Under the pieces are notes generated by a model. It worked only from the letters and a program-made list of their open reading frames with translations, had not been told where the DNA came from and made no database searches. From Granulicella sp. S156 (GTDB lineage: Bacteria > Acidobacteriota > Terriglobia > Terriglobales > Acidobacteriaceae): 64,000 nt of DNA. Shown here one piece after another: positions 51,980 to 60,875 of this stretch. The DNA lies in contig NZ_LMUH01000013.1 in the NCBI RefSeq assembly GCF_009766105.1, forward strand, positions 496,332-560,331, in the 5' to 3' direction. A program made the translations under genes and the position numbers. Within the stretch, counting starts at the first letter, position 1, and each line of letters begins with the position of its first letter.

Positions 51980-53020
51980 CTACACCGATGGGGAACCGCT
52001 CCCACGTTCCTGCGCAACCTGCGCTGCAACCTTGCTGAGCTTTGCCAGCGCTAGTTTAGGATCGCCCCAGCCCATCGCGATGCTGTCGATCGTGAAGGTC
52101 TGTGGATCGTTTGGGTCGTAGCGGATGGGTATTGTGGCGCCTGTCTGGGAGACCACTGCCGCTTTGTCCGGGCTGCTTACTCCAACCGAAGCGCTTCCTT
52201 CATAGGGCGCGGAGCCGTCTTCCGGAAAAACAGAAAGCTGCAGCACCCATTTGCTGATGCCCTGACGGGTATAGGTCTCGGGAAGAGACTGCTGCACGGC
52301 AGAGTTGATTCTTGCCTGTCCTTTGGCTCCGGCAAACAGAATCTCATCGGCGAGCACCAGCGCATCTACCCGATTGCCGGTGCGTGGAATCGTCTGTCCC
52401 TTGGTGAACTCCGGAGGCATGATGTAGCCCGCTCGCGGTGGAGATAGCGTGTCCAGTTTCAAATACACGCGATCGCCAACGGTAAAAGGAGGTGTGCCGG
52501 GAAAGCTCTGCAGGCAGAAGACTGTCTGGCGCGGTTGCCCAATCTTCACAACATCGACCTGTACGCTTATCGAGCCATCGCCCGTGGGGGTCAAGGCGAC
52601 CACATCGCCAACCGCAAGGCTTCCGGAAAACTGTGGAGGAATAGACGTCGCCAGCCGCAGGTTGTCTGCAAGGGGGTCTTTGCGCTGGAGCGCCGTGGCG
52701 TTGGCAAAGTAGACGCGGTTCGGATCCTTTGGATCTACGACGACAGCGACCATCTGGCCCAGGGCCAGACTCATACCGGGTGGGATTACTTTGCGGATGC
52801 TGCAGCGTTTTGGTGGCCCGTCCAACTGCTCCACCTCTACGTCGATCTTCATGACCGGCTGATAGTTGATCGAGGTGTGAGTGGCACTGATATCGACAAT
52901 GGTGGCCATCGTCAAACGGCCTTTTAACTCGGCCCCGCGCCGGCGCCAGGCTCTCATCGCTGGAATCACGATGACCAGCGCGACGATCAGAATTAATGCA
53001 AACGTTGTCCCTAATGACAT
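51980..53020 (-). CDS. Membrane-anchored protein, long paralogue
   Basis: The 346-aa protein begins with a membrane helix (about 4-24), then a beta domain with VVVDPKDPNRVYFAN (near 95) and a second region with a similar end, TIPIRYDPNDPQTFTID (near 300), so it appears to contain a repeated module. It shares this with the 131-aa gene downstream. Unknown function, envelope location likely. It separates hisG from hisD in the operon. Confidence 0.7.
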   Translation of the reverse strand: MSLGTTFALILIVALVIVIPAMRAWRRRGAELKGRLTMATIVDISATHTSINYQPVMKIDVEVEQLDGPPKRCSIRKVIPPGMSLALGQMVAVVVDPKDPNRVYFANATALQRKDPLADNLRLATSIPPQFSGSLAVGDVVALTPTGDGSISVQVDVVKIGQPRQTVFCLQSFPGTPPFTVGDRVYLKLDTLSPPRAGYIMPPEFTKGQTIPRTGNRVDALVLADEILFAGAKGQARINSAVQQSLPETYTRQGISKWVLQLSVFPEDGSAPYEGSASVGVSSPDKAAVVSQTGATIPIRYDPNDPQTFTIDSIAMGWGDPKLALAKLSKVAAQVAQERGSGSPSV

Positions 53021-53065
53021 TAGACTGTCATCCTCCTTCCATCCCGCGCAGGCGGGAGCCCTGTA

Positions 53066-53941
53066 CTACAACACAACCTTGCTCAGCGGATACTCGACAA
53101 TCCCTGTGCCGCCGGCAGCCTTCAACTTCGGAATCACATCGCGCACGAGTGAGTGATCGAGAATCGTGTTCAGCGCGACCCATTCGGGATCCTGCAGATG
53201 CGAGATCGTCGGCGAATTCAGTGCCGGCAGTACGCCCAGTACTTTGTCGAGATCGGCTCGGCGCACGTTCAACATCAGGCCGACCTGGATCTGCGCGGCC
53301 ATCGCACCGTTTAACATCAGCGAGAGGGTCTCGATCTTCGTGCGCTTCCACGGATCGGTCCAGGCTGCCTTGTTGGCGATGAGCTGCGTCTCGGACTCCA
53401 TCAGGGTTTCGAGGATACGCAGACGGTTCGCACGCAGGGAGCTGCCGGTCTCGGTCACTTCGACGATGGCGTCGGCCAGCGTCGGCGGCTTCACCTCGGT
53501 CGCGCCCCAGCTGAACTCCACCGTTACAGGGATATTCTTCTCCGCGAAGTAGCGCTTGGTGAACTCCACCAGCTCGGTCGCGATGGTCTTGCCCGCCAGG
53601 TCCTCGGGCTTCTGAAAGGGTGAGTCCTCAGGCACGGCGAGCACCCACTTCACACGCGTGCGGGACTGCTTGGAGTAGGTGAGCGACGTAACGCGTTCGA
53701 CGTCGGATTGGTTCTCGAGCACCCAGTCGTTACCGGTCAATCCGGCATCCAGCGCACCATGTTCGACGTAGCGGGCCATCTCCTGGGCACGCACCAGCAT
53801 GCACTCGATCTCCGTGTCGTCGATGGTTGGGAAGTAGCTGCGGCCACTGGCATAGATGTGCCAGCCCGCCTGTTCGAACAGCGCAATCGTAGCGTCCTGC
53901 AGGCTGCCCTTCGGAATTCCAAGCTTCAATTTATTGCTCAT
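53066..53941 (-). CDS. hisG: ATP phosphoribosyltransferase (long form)
   Basis: The 291-aa protein has [39 protein letters not shown], an ATP-PRT catalytic part, and a C-terminal ACT-like regulatory domain (about 210-290; [20 protein letters not shown]), i.e. the HisZ-independent, histidine-inhibited form. It catalyses the first committed step. ATG 53941. Confidence 0.95.
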   Translation of the reverse strand: MSNKLKLGIPKGSLQDATIALFEQAGWHIYASGRSYFPTIDDTEIECMLVRAQEMARYVEHGALDAGLTGNDWVLENQSDVERVTSLTYSKQSRTRVKWVLAVPEDSPFQKPEDLAGKTIATELVEFTKRYFAEKNIPVTVEFSWGATEVKPPTLADAIVEVTETGSSLRANRLRILETLMESETQLIANKAAWTDPWKRTKIETLSLMLNGAMAAQIQVGLMLNVRRADLDKVLGVLPALNSPTISHLQDPEWVALNTILDHSLVRDVIPKLKAAGGTGIVEYPLSKVVL

Positions 53942-53988
53942 GTCGATTCTTCGCCTTCGCTTTTGCTCTTGCCGTTGTTTTTCTTACT

Positions 53989-54010
53989 GTCATTCCCGCA
54001 GGGAATCTGC
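53989..54010. repeat. REP-like palindrome between hisI and hisG
   Basis: GTCATTCCCGCAGGGAATCTGC, the most symmetrical copy; ATTCCC and GGGAAT form its stem. Confidence 0.75.
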
Positions 54011-54018
54011 TTCTGCTT

Positions 54019-54360
54019 TTACTTCTCGCCCAGGCCGAGTGGCTTGGTGAAGCAGCTCACCGTGCCTTCGTGGCACACCAGCCCATCGCCTTCGACCTCG
54101 ACGCGGAACAGTAGCGCGTCATTGTCGCAGTCGGTTGCGGCTGAAACCACGCGCAGCCGATTGCCGCTGGTTTCACCCTTCATCCACAGCTTCGAACGTG
54201 TACGTGACCAGAAGGTTACGAAACCCGTCTCCGTAGTCTTTTGATAGCTCTCTTCGTTAAGGAAGCCGAGCATGAGCACTTCGCCGGTCTTCGCGTCCTG
54301 GACAATGCCCGCGACCAGGCCGCCGGCTTTCTCGAAATCGATCTCTGTTGCTGTCGTCAT
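54019..54360 (-). CDS. hisI: Phosphoribosyl-AMP cyclohydrolase
   Basis: The 113-aa protein is the monofunctional cyclohydrolase: LVAGIVQDAKTGEVLMLGFL, TGFVTFWSRTRSKLWMKGET, ATDCDNDALLFRVE (zinc Cys) and CHEGTVSCF (Cys pair). No HisE domain is fused, and no hisE gene is seen. It is the first enzyme gene after the attenuator. Confidence 0.95.
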   Translation of the reverse strand: MTTATEIDFEKAGGLVAGIVQDAKTGEVLMLGFLNEESYQKTTETGFVTFWSRTRSKLWMKGETSGNRLRVVSAATDCDNDALLFRVEVEGDGLVCHEGTVSCFTKPLGLGEK

Positions 54361-54435
54361 CTTTCCAAATCCTCTTATTGATCGGCTGAAGCTACCTGTC
54401 TTCTACCCGGTTGAAGCTAAATATCGCCGCGCAGC

Positions 54436-54469
54436 AAAAAGCCCGCTCGCGATGTGCGCGTCAGCGGGC
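54436..54469 (-). terminator. Attenuator terminator of the his operon
   Basis: On the minus strand GCCCGCT and AGCGGGC, with an inner GC-rich stem, are followed by TTTTT. It lies 28 bases after the leader-peptide stop and about 75 bases before hisI, the expected position of a His-sensitive terminator. Confidence 0.85.
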
Positions 54470-54497
54470 CTGTCGTTGATCCTGTTGTGCGTTCTTG

Positions 54498-54581
54498 CTA
54501 CTTCGCCGCACCGGACACAGCCGCCAACACGCTTTGCGCATGATGATGGTGGTGGCCACGATGGTGCAGAAGAACGGTCAT
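54498..54581 (-). CDS. hisL: Histidine operon leader peptide
   Basis: A 27-codon frame (ATG at 54579-54581, TAG at 54498-54500) encodes a peptide with seven His in a nine-residue stretch: two, Arg-Gly, then five in a row. Followed by a terminator and hisI, it is a textbook ribosome-mediated attenuator: with low charged tRNA-His, the ribosome stalls on the His run and allows the anti-terminator. The start site is poor (AGAAAG). It is unrelated in sequence to enterobacterial HisL apart from the His run. Confidence 0.9.
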   Translation of the reverse strand: MTVLLHHRGHHHHHAQSVLAAVSGAAK

Positions 54582-54624
54582 TGCTTTCTACGGTATCCGT
54601 GGCGCTCGCGGATGTCAATGAAGG

Positions 54625-54630
54625 ATTATA
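54625..54630 (-). promoter_or_regulatory. -10 box of the his operon promoter
   Basis: TATAAT on the minus strand, 44 bases before the leader start; transcription would begin near 54618. A -35 box is not obvious. Confidence 0.5.
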
Positions 54631-54733
54631 GGCGGAGTAGGGTAGGTTAGATCCGGAGAGAGCTGTAATTGCCGGGAAAGACTGCTATTTTGACTGAAAT
54701 ATAGAGCTAGTGGTCAATTCCCGGATTGCCCAG

Positions 54734-55129
54734 TCAGGATCGATGTGCGAATGCGGCAGACGGACCAGCGATAGAATCTGCCTCATTTCCAAGGTCCATG
54801 GCTGCGATGAGACCGCTCTTCACACTGAATACGTGGAGAACTTCGCTATCCGAAAGAACATCCCCTTGAAGACTCTTGACGAGCTGGTGCACCCTGACGC
54901 GGATATTGTCTCCATCTTCCTCGGTCATCGCAAGCGGTACGACGTACGGATCGAACTCACCCCATTGTCGAGTCCAGTAGGCGCGGATCTCTTCCTTTCC
55001 GACGACCTTGCCGCCCTCCGAAGCCTTGGGCCAGCTCACGTCTTGCGTCATCAGTGCTAATGCACCGTCGATATCCCGCTTGTTGAATGCGGAGTACGCC
55101 TGCTCAATAAGGGTCTTGGTGTCTGCCAT
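54734..55129 (-). CDS. SnoaL-like/NTF2-fold protein
   Basis: The 131-aa protein has the typical start (TLIEQAYSAFNKRDIDGALA ... VSWP) and EIRAYWTRQWGEFDPYVVPL of SnoaL-like nuclear-transport-factor-2 folds, used as small isomerases or ligand-binding domains. Single domain, cytoplasmic, function unknown. Confidence 0.85.
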   Translation of the reverse strand: MADTKTLIEQAYSAFNKRDIDGALALMTQDVSWPKASEGGKVVGKEEIRAYWTRQWGEFDPYVVPLAMTEEDGDNIRVRVHQLVKSLQGDVLSDSEVLHVFSVKSGLIAAMDLGNEADSIAGPSAAFAHRS

Positions 55130-55416
55130 TCATCCTCCTGCAACGCTTGCCATGCACTCGGCTCTCATTATCCGGCCAGTACCTATTATCGCCAACGAGC
55201 TTCAGCAAAAGGAAGGGCGAAGCGGCGGACCATCTCATTAACGCGTTTTTGTTACGAAGCTTTCGAATGACCAGCGATCCGGAAACTAACTCGATGCCAA
55301 TACTTGCCAGGATGCATCACATCTATGCCACGCAAACTATCCTGTTGCCTTGCCGGGGCCATAACGCTCCAAAGGCTTTGATGGGAAGTTTTTCGCATCT
55401 TTGGAGACCCTGATTG
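55130..55416. other. Gap without a supported gene
   Basis: Only a doubtful plus-strand frame of 88 codons crosses this region; it lacks a good start site. Promoters of the divergent neighbours must be here. Confidence 0.4.
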
Positions 55417-55875
55417 ATGCTCAACTCACGGTTACTCACCGATCTTGGAGTCATTGCACTGGCAGGCCTGACCTGCGGTGTATTGGATATCACCTGCACG
55501 CTAACGCTGAGTAAGCTCAATGGGATTGCTCCAATGCGTCTGCTGCAGGCTGTCGCCAGTGGCCTGTTGGGTCCGAAATCTTTTACGGGCGGCGCTAATA
55601 CGGCGGCTCTGGGCCTGGGATTTCATTTCCTTATCGCGTTTACGGTGGCTGGTGCGTACTTTGCTGCGAGCCGGAAGTTAAGCGTTCTCAACGAACATGC
55701 TGTGCTTTGCGGCCTTCTCTATGGCATCGCTGTGCACCTGTTCATGAGCTTCGTCGTTTTGCCGCTGTCAGCTCTTAAACGTCCGTTTTCGATCAAGGCC
55801 TTTGCGACTCAACTGGTCGTTCATATGTTCTTTGTTGGCTTGCCCATCTCGCTCGTCGTTCGCCATTTCGCGTAA
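55417..55875 (+). CDS. Inner-membrane protein, YagU/DUF1440-like
   Basis: The 152-aa protein has four hydrophobic helices (about 10-30, 60-85, 95-115 and 125-150) and the pattern LAGLTCGVLDITCTLTL at the start, which recalls YagU-like membrane proteins. That likeness is tentative. GGAG lies upstream of the ATG at 55417. Ends 3 bases before the convergent carbonic anhydrase stop. Confidence 0.72.
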   Translation: MLNSRLLTDLGVIALAGLTCGVLDITCTLTLSKLNGIAPMRLLQAVASGLLGPKSFTGGANTAALGLGFHFLIAFTVAGAYFAASRKLSVLNEHAVLCGLLYGIAVHLFMSFVVLPLSALKRPFSIKAFATQLVVHMFFVGLPISLVVRHFA

Positions 55876-55878
55876 AGG

Positions 55879-56514
55879 CTACTTCTCCACCAAAGCAAAT
55901 GTCCGCTGCCCGTCCTCGGCAATCGATACCTGCCCTTTGCCGATGTCGTACAGCCAGCCCGAAACGGTCAACTCGCCCATCGCCATCGCACCGGCGACGG
56001 AGGGGTGTGTCTTCAGGTGCTGGAGCTGTAGCAGAACGTTCTCTTCTGTGAGGACAGAGATCAACTCCCGCCGCGACTCGGATTTAGTGTGCAGCGTCTC
56101 CGCCACAGAGAGGGCCGCCCGCGCATTCGTCAGCCAGCTCGTGACTGTGGGCATGTCCTTGGTGCTGTCCGGCTGGAGCAGAGCCTTCATGGCTCCGCAG
56201 TCGGTGTGGCCGCACACGACAATGTGCTGCACGCGCAGAGACTTCACCGCAAACTCGATCACGGCACTTACGCCGCCGAGCATCTCCCCGTACGCCGGTA
56301 CCAGGTTGCCGATGTTGCGGGTCACGAAGACCTCGCCCATGCCCGACTGAGTGATCTCGATAGGGTCGACCCGCGAATCGGCGCACGCAATGAACAGAGT
56401 GTGCGGCCGTTGCGCCTCGATCGCGGCGCGCGCATGCAGATGGGCCTGGTCCGGATAGACCTCCGTCCGAAACCGGCGCACACCATTCTTCAGTTGTTCC
56501 AGTACTTCGTCCAT
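55879..56514 (-). CDS. Beta-carbonic anhydrase
   Basis: The 211-aa protein has the zinc ligands and dyad: FIACADSRVDP (Cys, Asp-Arg; near 38-43) and VVCGHTDCGAMKAL (His, Cys; near 98-101), with RNIGNLVP and GGVSAVIEFAV between. It interconverts CO2 and bicarbonate. All active-site residues are present. Confidence 0.95.
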   Translation of the reverse strand: MDEVLEQLKNGVRRFRTEVYPDQAHLHARAAIEAQRPHTLFIACADSRVDPIEITQSGMGEVFVTRNIGNLVPAYGEMLGGVSAVIEFAVKSLRVQHIVVCGHTDCGAMKALLQPDSTKDMPTVTSWLTNARAALSVAETLHTKSESRRELISVLTEENVLLQLQHLKTHPSVAGAMAMGELTVSGWLYDIGKGQVSIAEDGQRTFALVEK

Positions 56515-56563
56515 GTAGCCGCCTGTAATTGTTTTAGTGCTGTAGCAAATTGGGTGGCAGGAA

Positions 56564-56626
56564 GGTTGTCAGTTCTCAGTTGTCAGTTCTCAGTGTTTTA
56601 CCTGACAACTGAGAACTGACAACTGA
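56564..56626. repeat. Long inverted repeat with internal direct repeats
   Basis: A 22-bp arm starting GTTGTCAGTTCTCAG at 56565 has its exact complement at 56602-56623. The arms contain the tandem unit GTTGTCAGTTCTCA. Similar in style to the outer arms of the palindrome at 39426-39532. It lies between carbonic anhydrase and the thioredoxin-like gene. Confidence 0.75.
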
Positions 56627-56659
56627 CCACCTGTCCCCCTATCGTTTCACGTGGCCGCG

Positions 56660-57265
56660 CTAGCTTTCCCGCCACTTGATATTGCAGCCGATGCTGCTGA
56701 TCTGGTTGGTGTCGGGGCGCTTACCTTTGACGACCGCATCCAGCGCCGCGCGCAGGTCTTTGCCGGTCACCGGAGTGTCGTTGCCGAAGTCTCCACGTCG
56801 TGGCCGGCTGTCGTCGAGCTGCCCGCGATAGACGAGTTTCAAATCCGCGTCGAAGATGAAGAAATCAGGTGTGCAGGCAGCCTCGTAGGAGCGGGCGACC
56901 TCCTGGGTCTCATCCAGCAGGTAAGGGAAGTTCCAGCCCTGGAGCGCTGCCTGCTCGCGCATGGGCTCGGGGCCGTCCTGGGGATACTCGGTGAGGTCAT
57001 TGGATTGGATGGCGGCAATGGCGATCGGTCCTTCGCCATTCTTGCCAAAGTAGTCATGGCCGATCCGGCCCAGCTCCGCTTCTACATGCTTTACGTAGGG
57101 GCAATGCACGCAGACGAACATCACCAGCAGTCCGCGCCGGCTCTCCGAGCCGGCAGTGGCGAAGATGTCGTCACTGCTCAGAGCTTTGCCGCTGACCACA
57201 TCCACCAGTTCGAAGGCCGGGGCTATTGTCCCCAGCTGCACCATCGTCGATTCCGTTCTGGACAT
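56660..57265 (-). CDS. Thioredoxin-like redoxin protein
   Basis: The 201-aa protein has an AhpC/TSA-redoxin fold with LGTIAPAFELVDVVSGKALS, VMFVCVHCPYVKHVEAELGR (Cys-x2-Cys at about 62-65 replaced as CVHC), YLLDETQEVARSYEAACTPD (cis-Pro region) and FFIFDADLKLVYRGQLDD. This subtype is a common cytoplasmic thioredoxin-family protein of unknown partner. ATG 57265 follows GGAG. Confidence 0.88.
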   Translation of the reverse strand: MSRTESTMVQLGTIAPAFELVDVVSGKALSSDDIFATAGSESRRGLLVMFVCVHCPYVKHVEAELGRIGHDYFGKNGEGPIAIAAIQSNDLTEYPQDGPEPMREQAALQGWNFPYLLDETQEVARSYEAACTPDFFIFDADLKLVYRGQLDDSRPRRGDFGNDTPVTGKDLRAALDAVVKGKRPDTNQISSIGCNIKWRES

Positions 57266-57566
57266 TTGCTGTTCTCCACTACCCATCATAGCGGCCACGC
57301 CCAGGGGGCTTTCGAGAAGAGAGGCATCTCCAATCTGAATGTTGATCTTATGTTCATGGGATCGCCCTCTCGCGTCAGATAAATCTGGCCGAGGTTGCGC
57401 TAAAGCTCTTATAATCACGGCATAATTCGTGCTTTACAAAAAGGTGGTGTGTAGACAGGTCTGAACAAGGCAGGTAACAATACTTCCGCGTTCATGCCAC
57501 AACGCACACACAAAAACCAATGAACCCTGGATTTCTCAAAATTCATTTCGTTCGTCAGAGGCCCTT
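57266..57566. other. Divergent promoter region of the redoxin and S53 genes
   Basis: No gene. A TATAAT box on the plus strand at 57410-57415 may serve the protease gene; no well-spaced -35 is visible. Confidence 0.4.
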
Positions 57567-60500
57567 ATGTCGCTAACTCGCCGCTCCGGTGTTCGTATCC
57601 CGCTATTCTTGGCCGTCCTTGTCTCAACGTTATGCCTGCCTCTGGCGGCTCAGAGTGCCTCAGGCTCCGCAGCTGCTGCACTGCAGCCCATCCCACAGGC
57701 CAACCGAGTGTCGGCACAAGCCAACTTTTCGCAGCAGACCCAACTCACTGGACACCTTCCGGGCTGGGTGACGGCGGACCGCCAGACGGCTGCTGCGGTC
57801 GATCTCAGCGCTCCGATGCATATCTCCATCGTGCTGCGCCGCGATCCTACGGTGCAGGTGGCGTTTGAGAAACTGCTGGCCAACCAGCAGAATCCAGCCT
57901 CGTCGCTCTACCATCATTGGTTGACGCCGCAACAGATAGGCGACCTCTACGGGCCAACATCCTCGGATGTTGCCGCGGTAACCGGCTGGCTGGGAGCGCA
58001 AGGGCTTAGTGTCGACTCGGTCGCGCCTAGCCGAGTCATCCTCTCGGTATCTGGCAGCACGGCCAAGGTGGCCAGTGCTTTCCGCACCAGCTTCGCCTAC
58101 TTCAACCTTGCTGGCAAGCAGCGCTTCTCCGCCACTACCGAGCCTTTCATCCCCTCGGCACTGATGCCGGTCATCAACTCCATCCACGGCCTCACCGAGG
58201 TTCCCCTTGAACCCCATAGCCATGGGACTGCGGCGAAGCGTCCCGTCTCTAGTTCGGGGGCCCCGCACCCGCAACTAACCATTACCAACAATGGCGTCAC
58301 TTCGTACTTCGTTACGCCGAACGATTTCGCTGTCATCTATGACATCCAAAGCGTCTATAGCGGCGGCAATACCGGGGCGACTATCGGCTCCAAGGCGCAG
58401 CATATCGCCATCGTCGGACTCTCGCGCGTTGTGGCGACCGACATCTCCGAGTACGAGTCCACTACCGGCCTTCCCAGTGTGCAGCCCAACGAGATTGTTC
58501 CCCCGACTGGTGTCGACCCTCTAATTACAAATAACGGCGATCAGGATGAGGCGACCCTGGATGTTGACCGCGTGATTGGTACTGCTCCCGGTGCCGTACC
58601 CGACCTCATCGTAAGCACACAGGCGAGTGGAGGCATCGCACTCGATGCAGAGTACAACGTCGACACGCTGCTCGATCCAGTCATGACGATCTCCTTCGGT
58701 AGCTGTGAGCTCAACGCTGGCACGAGCGATGTCAAATACTGGGACAGTCTCTTTTCTACGGCTGCAGGGGAGGGCATCTCGGTCTTCGTCTCCTCGGACG
58801 ATTCTGGTGCAGCAGGCTGCGAAACCGGTAACGCCACTCCTACTGGGACGCAGGTGTTGAGCATCAACTCCATATGCTCCAGTACATATGCCACTTGCGT
58901 CGGAGGTACGGAGTTCAACGATACCTCCAACCCCTCCAAATATTGGTCCACGACCAATAGCTCGACCGGTGAGTCCGCGCTATCCTACATTCCCGAAGGC
59001 GGGTGGAACGAGCCCACGACCACCAACAGCAGCAATCAGACTATCTACATTGACTCCGCAAGCGGCGGCGGCATCAGCACCATCATCACAAAGCCGACTT
59101 GGCAGATTGGGACCGGCGTGCCAAACGACGGCTACCGCGACGTGCCGGACGTAGCTCTCTCGGCCTCGAGTCACGATGGATACTATGCCTGTCTTGCTTA
59201 TGCGGGTGGCGACTGCTCGAATGGCTACTTTGAGTACTTTTCCGGCACCTCGGCGTCAGCGCCGGGCATGGCGGGCATCACCGCCTTGTTGAATACCAAG
59301 GCTGGCTCTTCGCAAGGCAATCTTAACCCGCTGCTCTACAAGTTGGCTGCTTCCACCCCTGGGGCCTTTCATGATGCGACCGTCTCCACATCGGGAGTTA
59401 CCGGCTGCACTAAGGCAACACCATCCATGTGCAACAACAGCACGCCAAGCGCCACCGGCCTGACTGGAGGCCTTGCCGGGTATCTACTTACTACCGGCTA
59501 CGATCAAGTCACCGGCCTCGGCTCACTCGATGTTGCAAACTTCCTGACGGCTGCGGCAACGACATCTGCGGCCACGTTCACCGTTACGCCCGCAACGACA
59601 GCTATCTCACTGGTGTCAGGTGCGACCACAGGAAACACCGACACCATCACACTGGCCTCGGTAAACTCCTTCGCTGGCGCAGTGGCTCTCACCTGCACGG
59701 CGACTAACGCCAGTGGCGCGGCAGCGGGTACCTGCTCTCTGGCACCTACATCGGCTACGCTCGCTTCTGGCGGCACAGGAACCAGCGTGCTTACCATCAA
59801 TACGACATCTGGCACGAGTGGTGTTCTCAACGTAATCGTTACCGGCACCAGCGGAACGACTGTCGTTACCTCGTCGACCATCGTCGTTACGGTGACGGCG
59901 CCGCTCGTGGCTTCGTTCACGCTGACGCCTGCCGCCTCAACCATTACATTGACTGCTGGAGCAACAACGGGCAACACGGACACCATCACACTGGCTTCCG
60001 TGAACAACTTCGCTGGCGCTGTCGCCCTGACTTGCTCGGTTGCGAACGCCAGCGGCACAGCGGCGGGCACCTGCTCTCTGGCACCCACTTCGTCTACGCT
60101 CGCTTCGGGTGGTACTGGAACCAGCGTGCTTACCATCAACACGACGGCCAGCACGAGTGGTTCCCTCGACGTAACGGTTACTGGCACCAACGGAACGACT
60201 GTCATTACCTCGTCGACCATCGTTGTTACGGTGACGGCGCCTCCAACTGCGGCCTTTACATTCAGCACGCCTTCCCCGCTCAGTTTTACCTCCGGAGCTA
60301 CCACTGGTAACTCCGATACGCTCACCCTCACCTCTACCAATAGTTTTGCCGGTTCCGTTGCGCTTACCTGCTCGATCACAACAAGTTCCGCTGCGTTCCA
60401 GCCAACTTGCTCCGCTGCGCCGACGAGTGTTTCGCTCACAGCAGGTGGTACAAACACCTCGACGATCGCTATTGGGTCGACGACGGCCCAGGCGAACGCA

Positions 60501-60791
60501 ACATCGGTGCAAGCGAAACTCGAGCGGCATTGGGGCTTGAGTGGCGGGGCCTTCCTCGCTATGCTGCTGTTTGTTCCATCGTTGCGCCGTCGCAAGGCCC
60601 TCCGCTCGTTGGCTGCGTTTGCGGTGATGCTGGTAGGGCTCGCAGCACTCTCTGGGTGTGGTGGCGGATCGACGTCCACATCGAAGAGCAGCGCCGGAAC
60701 GTATACCGTAACGGTGACGGGAATCGGTACGAGTGCTGGCACCACGACTGCCTCGACGGCGTCCACCACCTTCACGGTGACGATTAACTAA
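57567..60791 (+). CDS. Sedolisin/kumamolisin-type (S53) protease with Ig-like repeats
   Basis: The 1074-aa protein has a signal peptide (about 1-28), an activation propeptide (pro-kumamolisin, about 50-225) and an S53 catalytic domain (about 240-665) with Glu328, Asp332 and Ser562 (SGTSASAP). Two near-identical repeats of about 100 residues follow (about 667-765 and 766-865, each with GATTGNTDTITLASVN and TCSLAPTS), then a third diverged one, a membrane helix (about 990-1010), a basic stop and a Ser/Thr-rich tail with SGCGGGS. It is an acid-active endopeptidase, exported and probably cell-bound. The tail beyond the helix is unusual. Confidence 0.92.
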   Translation: MSLTRRSGVRIPLFLAVLVSTLCLPLAAQSASGSAAAALQPIPQANRVSAQANFSQQTQLTGHLPGWVTADRQTAAAVDLSAPMHISIVLRRDPTVQVAFEKLLANQQNPASSLYHHWLTPQQIGDLYGPTSSDVAAVTGWLGAQGLSVDSVAPSRVILSVSGSTAKVASAFRTSFAYFNLAGKQRFSATTEPFIPSALMPVINSIHGLTEVPLEPHSHGTAAKRPVSSSGAPHPQLTITNNGVTSYFVTPNDFAVIYDIQSVYSGGNTGATIGSKAQHIAIVGLSRVVATDISEYESTTGLPSVQPNEIVPPTGVDPLITNNGDQDEATLDVDRVIGTAPGAVPDLIVSTQASGGIALDAEYNVDTLLDPVMTISFGSCELNAGTSDVKYWDSLFSTAAGEGISVFVSSDDSGAAGCETGNATPTGTQVLSINSICSSTYATCVGGTEFNDTSNPSKYWSTTNSSTGESALSYIPEGGWNEPTTTNSSNQTIYIDSASGGGISTIITKPTWQIGTGVPNDGYRDVPDVALSASSHDGYYACLAYAGGDCSNGYFEYFSGTSASAPGMAGITALLNTKAGSSQGNLNPLLYKLAASTPGAFHDATVSTSGVTGCTKATPSMCNNSTPSATGLTGGLAGYLLTTGYDQVTGLGSLDVANFLTAAATTSAATFTVTPATTAISLVSGATTGNTDTITLASVNSFAGAVALTCTATNASGAAAGTCSLAPTSATLASGGTGTSVLTINTTSGTSGVLNVIVTGTSGTTVVTSSTIVVTVTAPLVASFTLTPAASTITLTAGATTGNTDTITLASVNNFAGAVALTCSVANASGTAAGTCSLAPTSSTLASGGTGTSVLTINTTASTSGSLDVTVTGTNGTTVITSSTIVVTVTAPPTAAFTFSTPSPLSFTSGATTGNSDTLTLTSTNSFAGSVALTCSITTSSAAFQPTCSAAPTSVSLTAGGTNTSTIAIGSTTAQANATSVQAKLERHWGLSGGAFLAMLLFVPSLRRRKALRSLAAFAVMLVGLAALSGCGGGSTSTSKSSAGTYTVTVTGIGTSAGTTTASTASTTFTVTIN
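59600..60250 (+). repeat. Coding tandem repeat in the S53 protease gene
   Basis: About 330-bp units at 59571-59907 and 59908-60240 share long nearly identical stretches (for example ACGGACACCATCACACTGGC and ACCAGCGTGCTTACCATCAA). This high DNA identity points to recent duplication or gene conversion of an Ig-like domain. Confidence 0.8.
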
Positions 60792-60809
60792 CTCGCAACC
60801 AGTCCCAAC

Positions 60810-60839
60810 AAAAGACCCTCGCCACAGCGAGGGTCTTTT
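60810..60839 (+). terminator. Intrinsic terminator after the S53 gene
   Basis: AAAAGACCCTCGC-CACA-GCGAGGGTCTTTT, a 13-bp perfect stem with A and T ends, can work in both directions. Confidence 0.92.
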
Positions 60840-60875
60840 GCTTTGTCCGGGCACGTGGGTATTCTTAAATCACCG

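Noticed and set aside
59504-60775. 423-codon minus-strand frame
   Set aside because: Antisense shadow of the repetitive part of the S53 protease gene.
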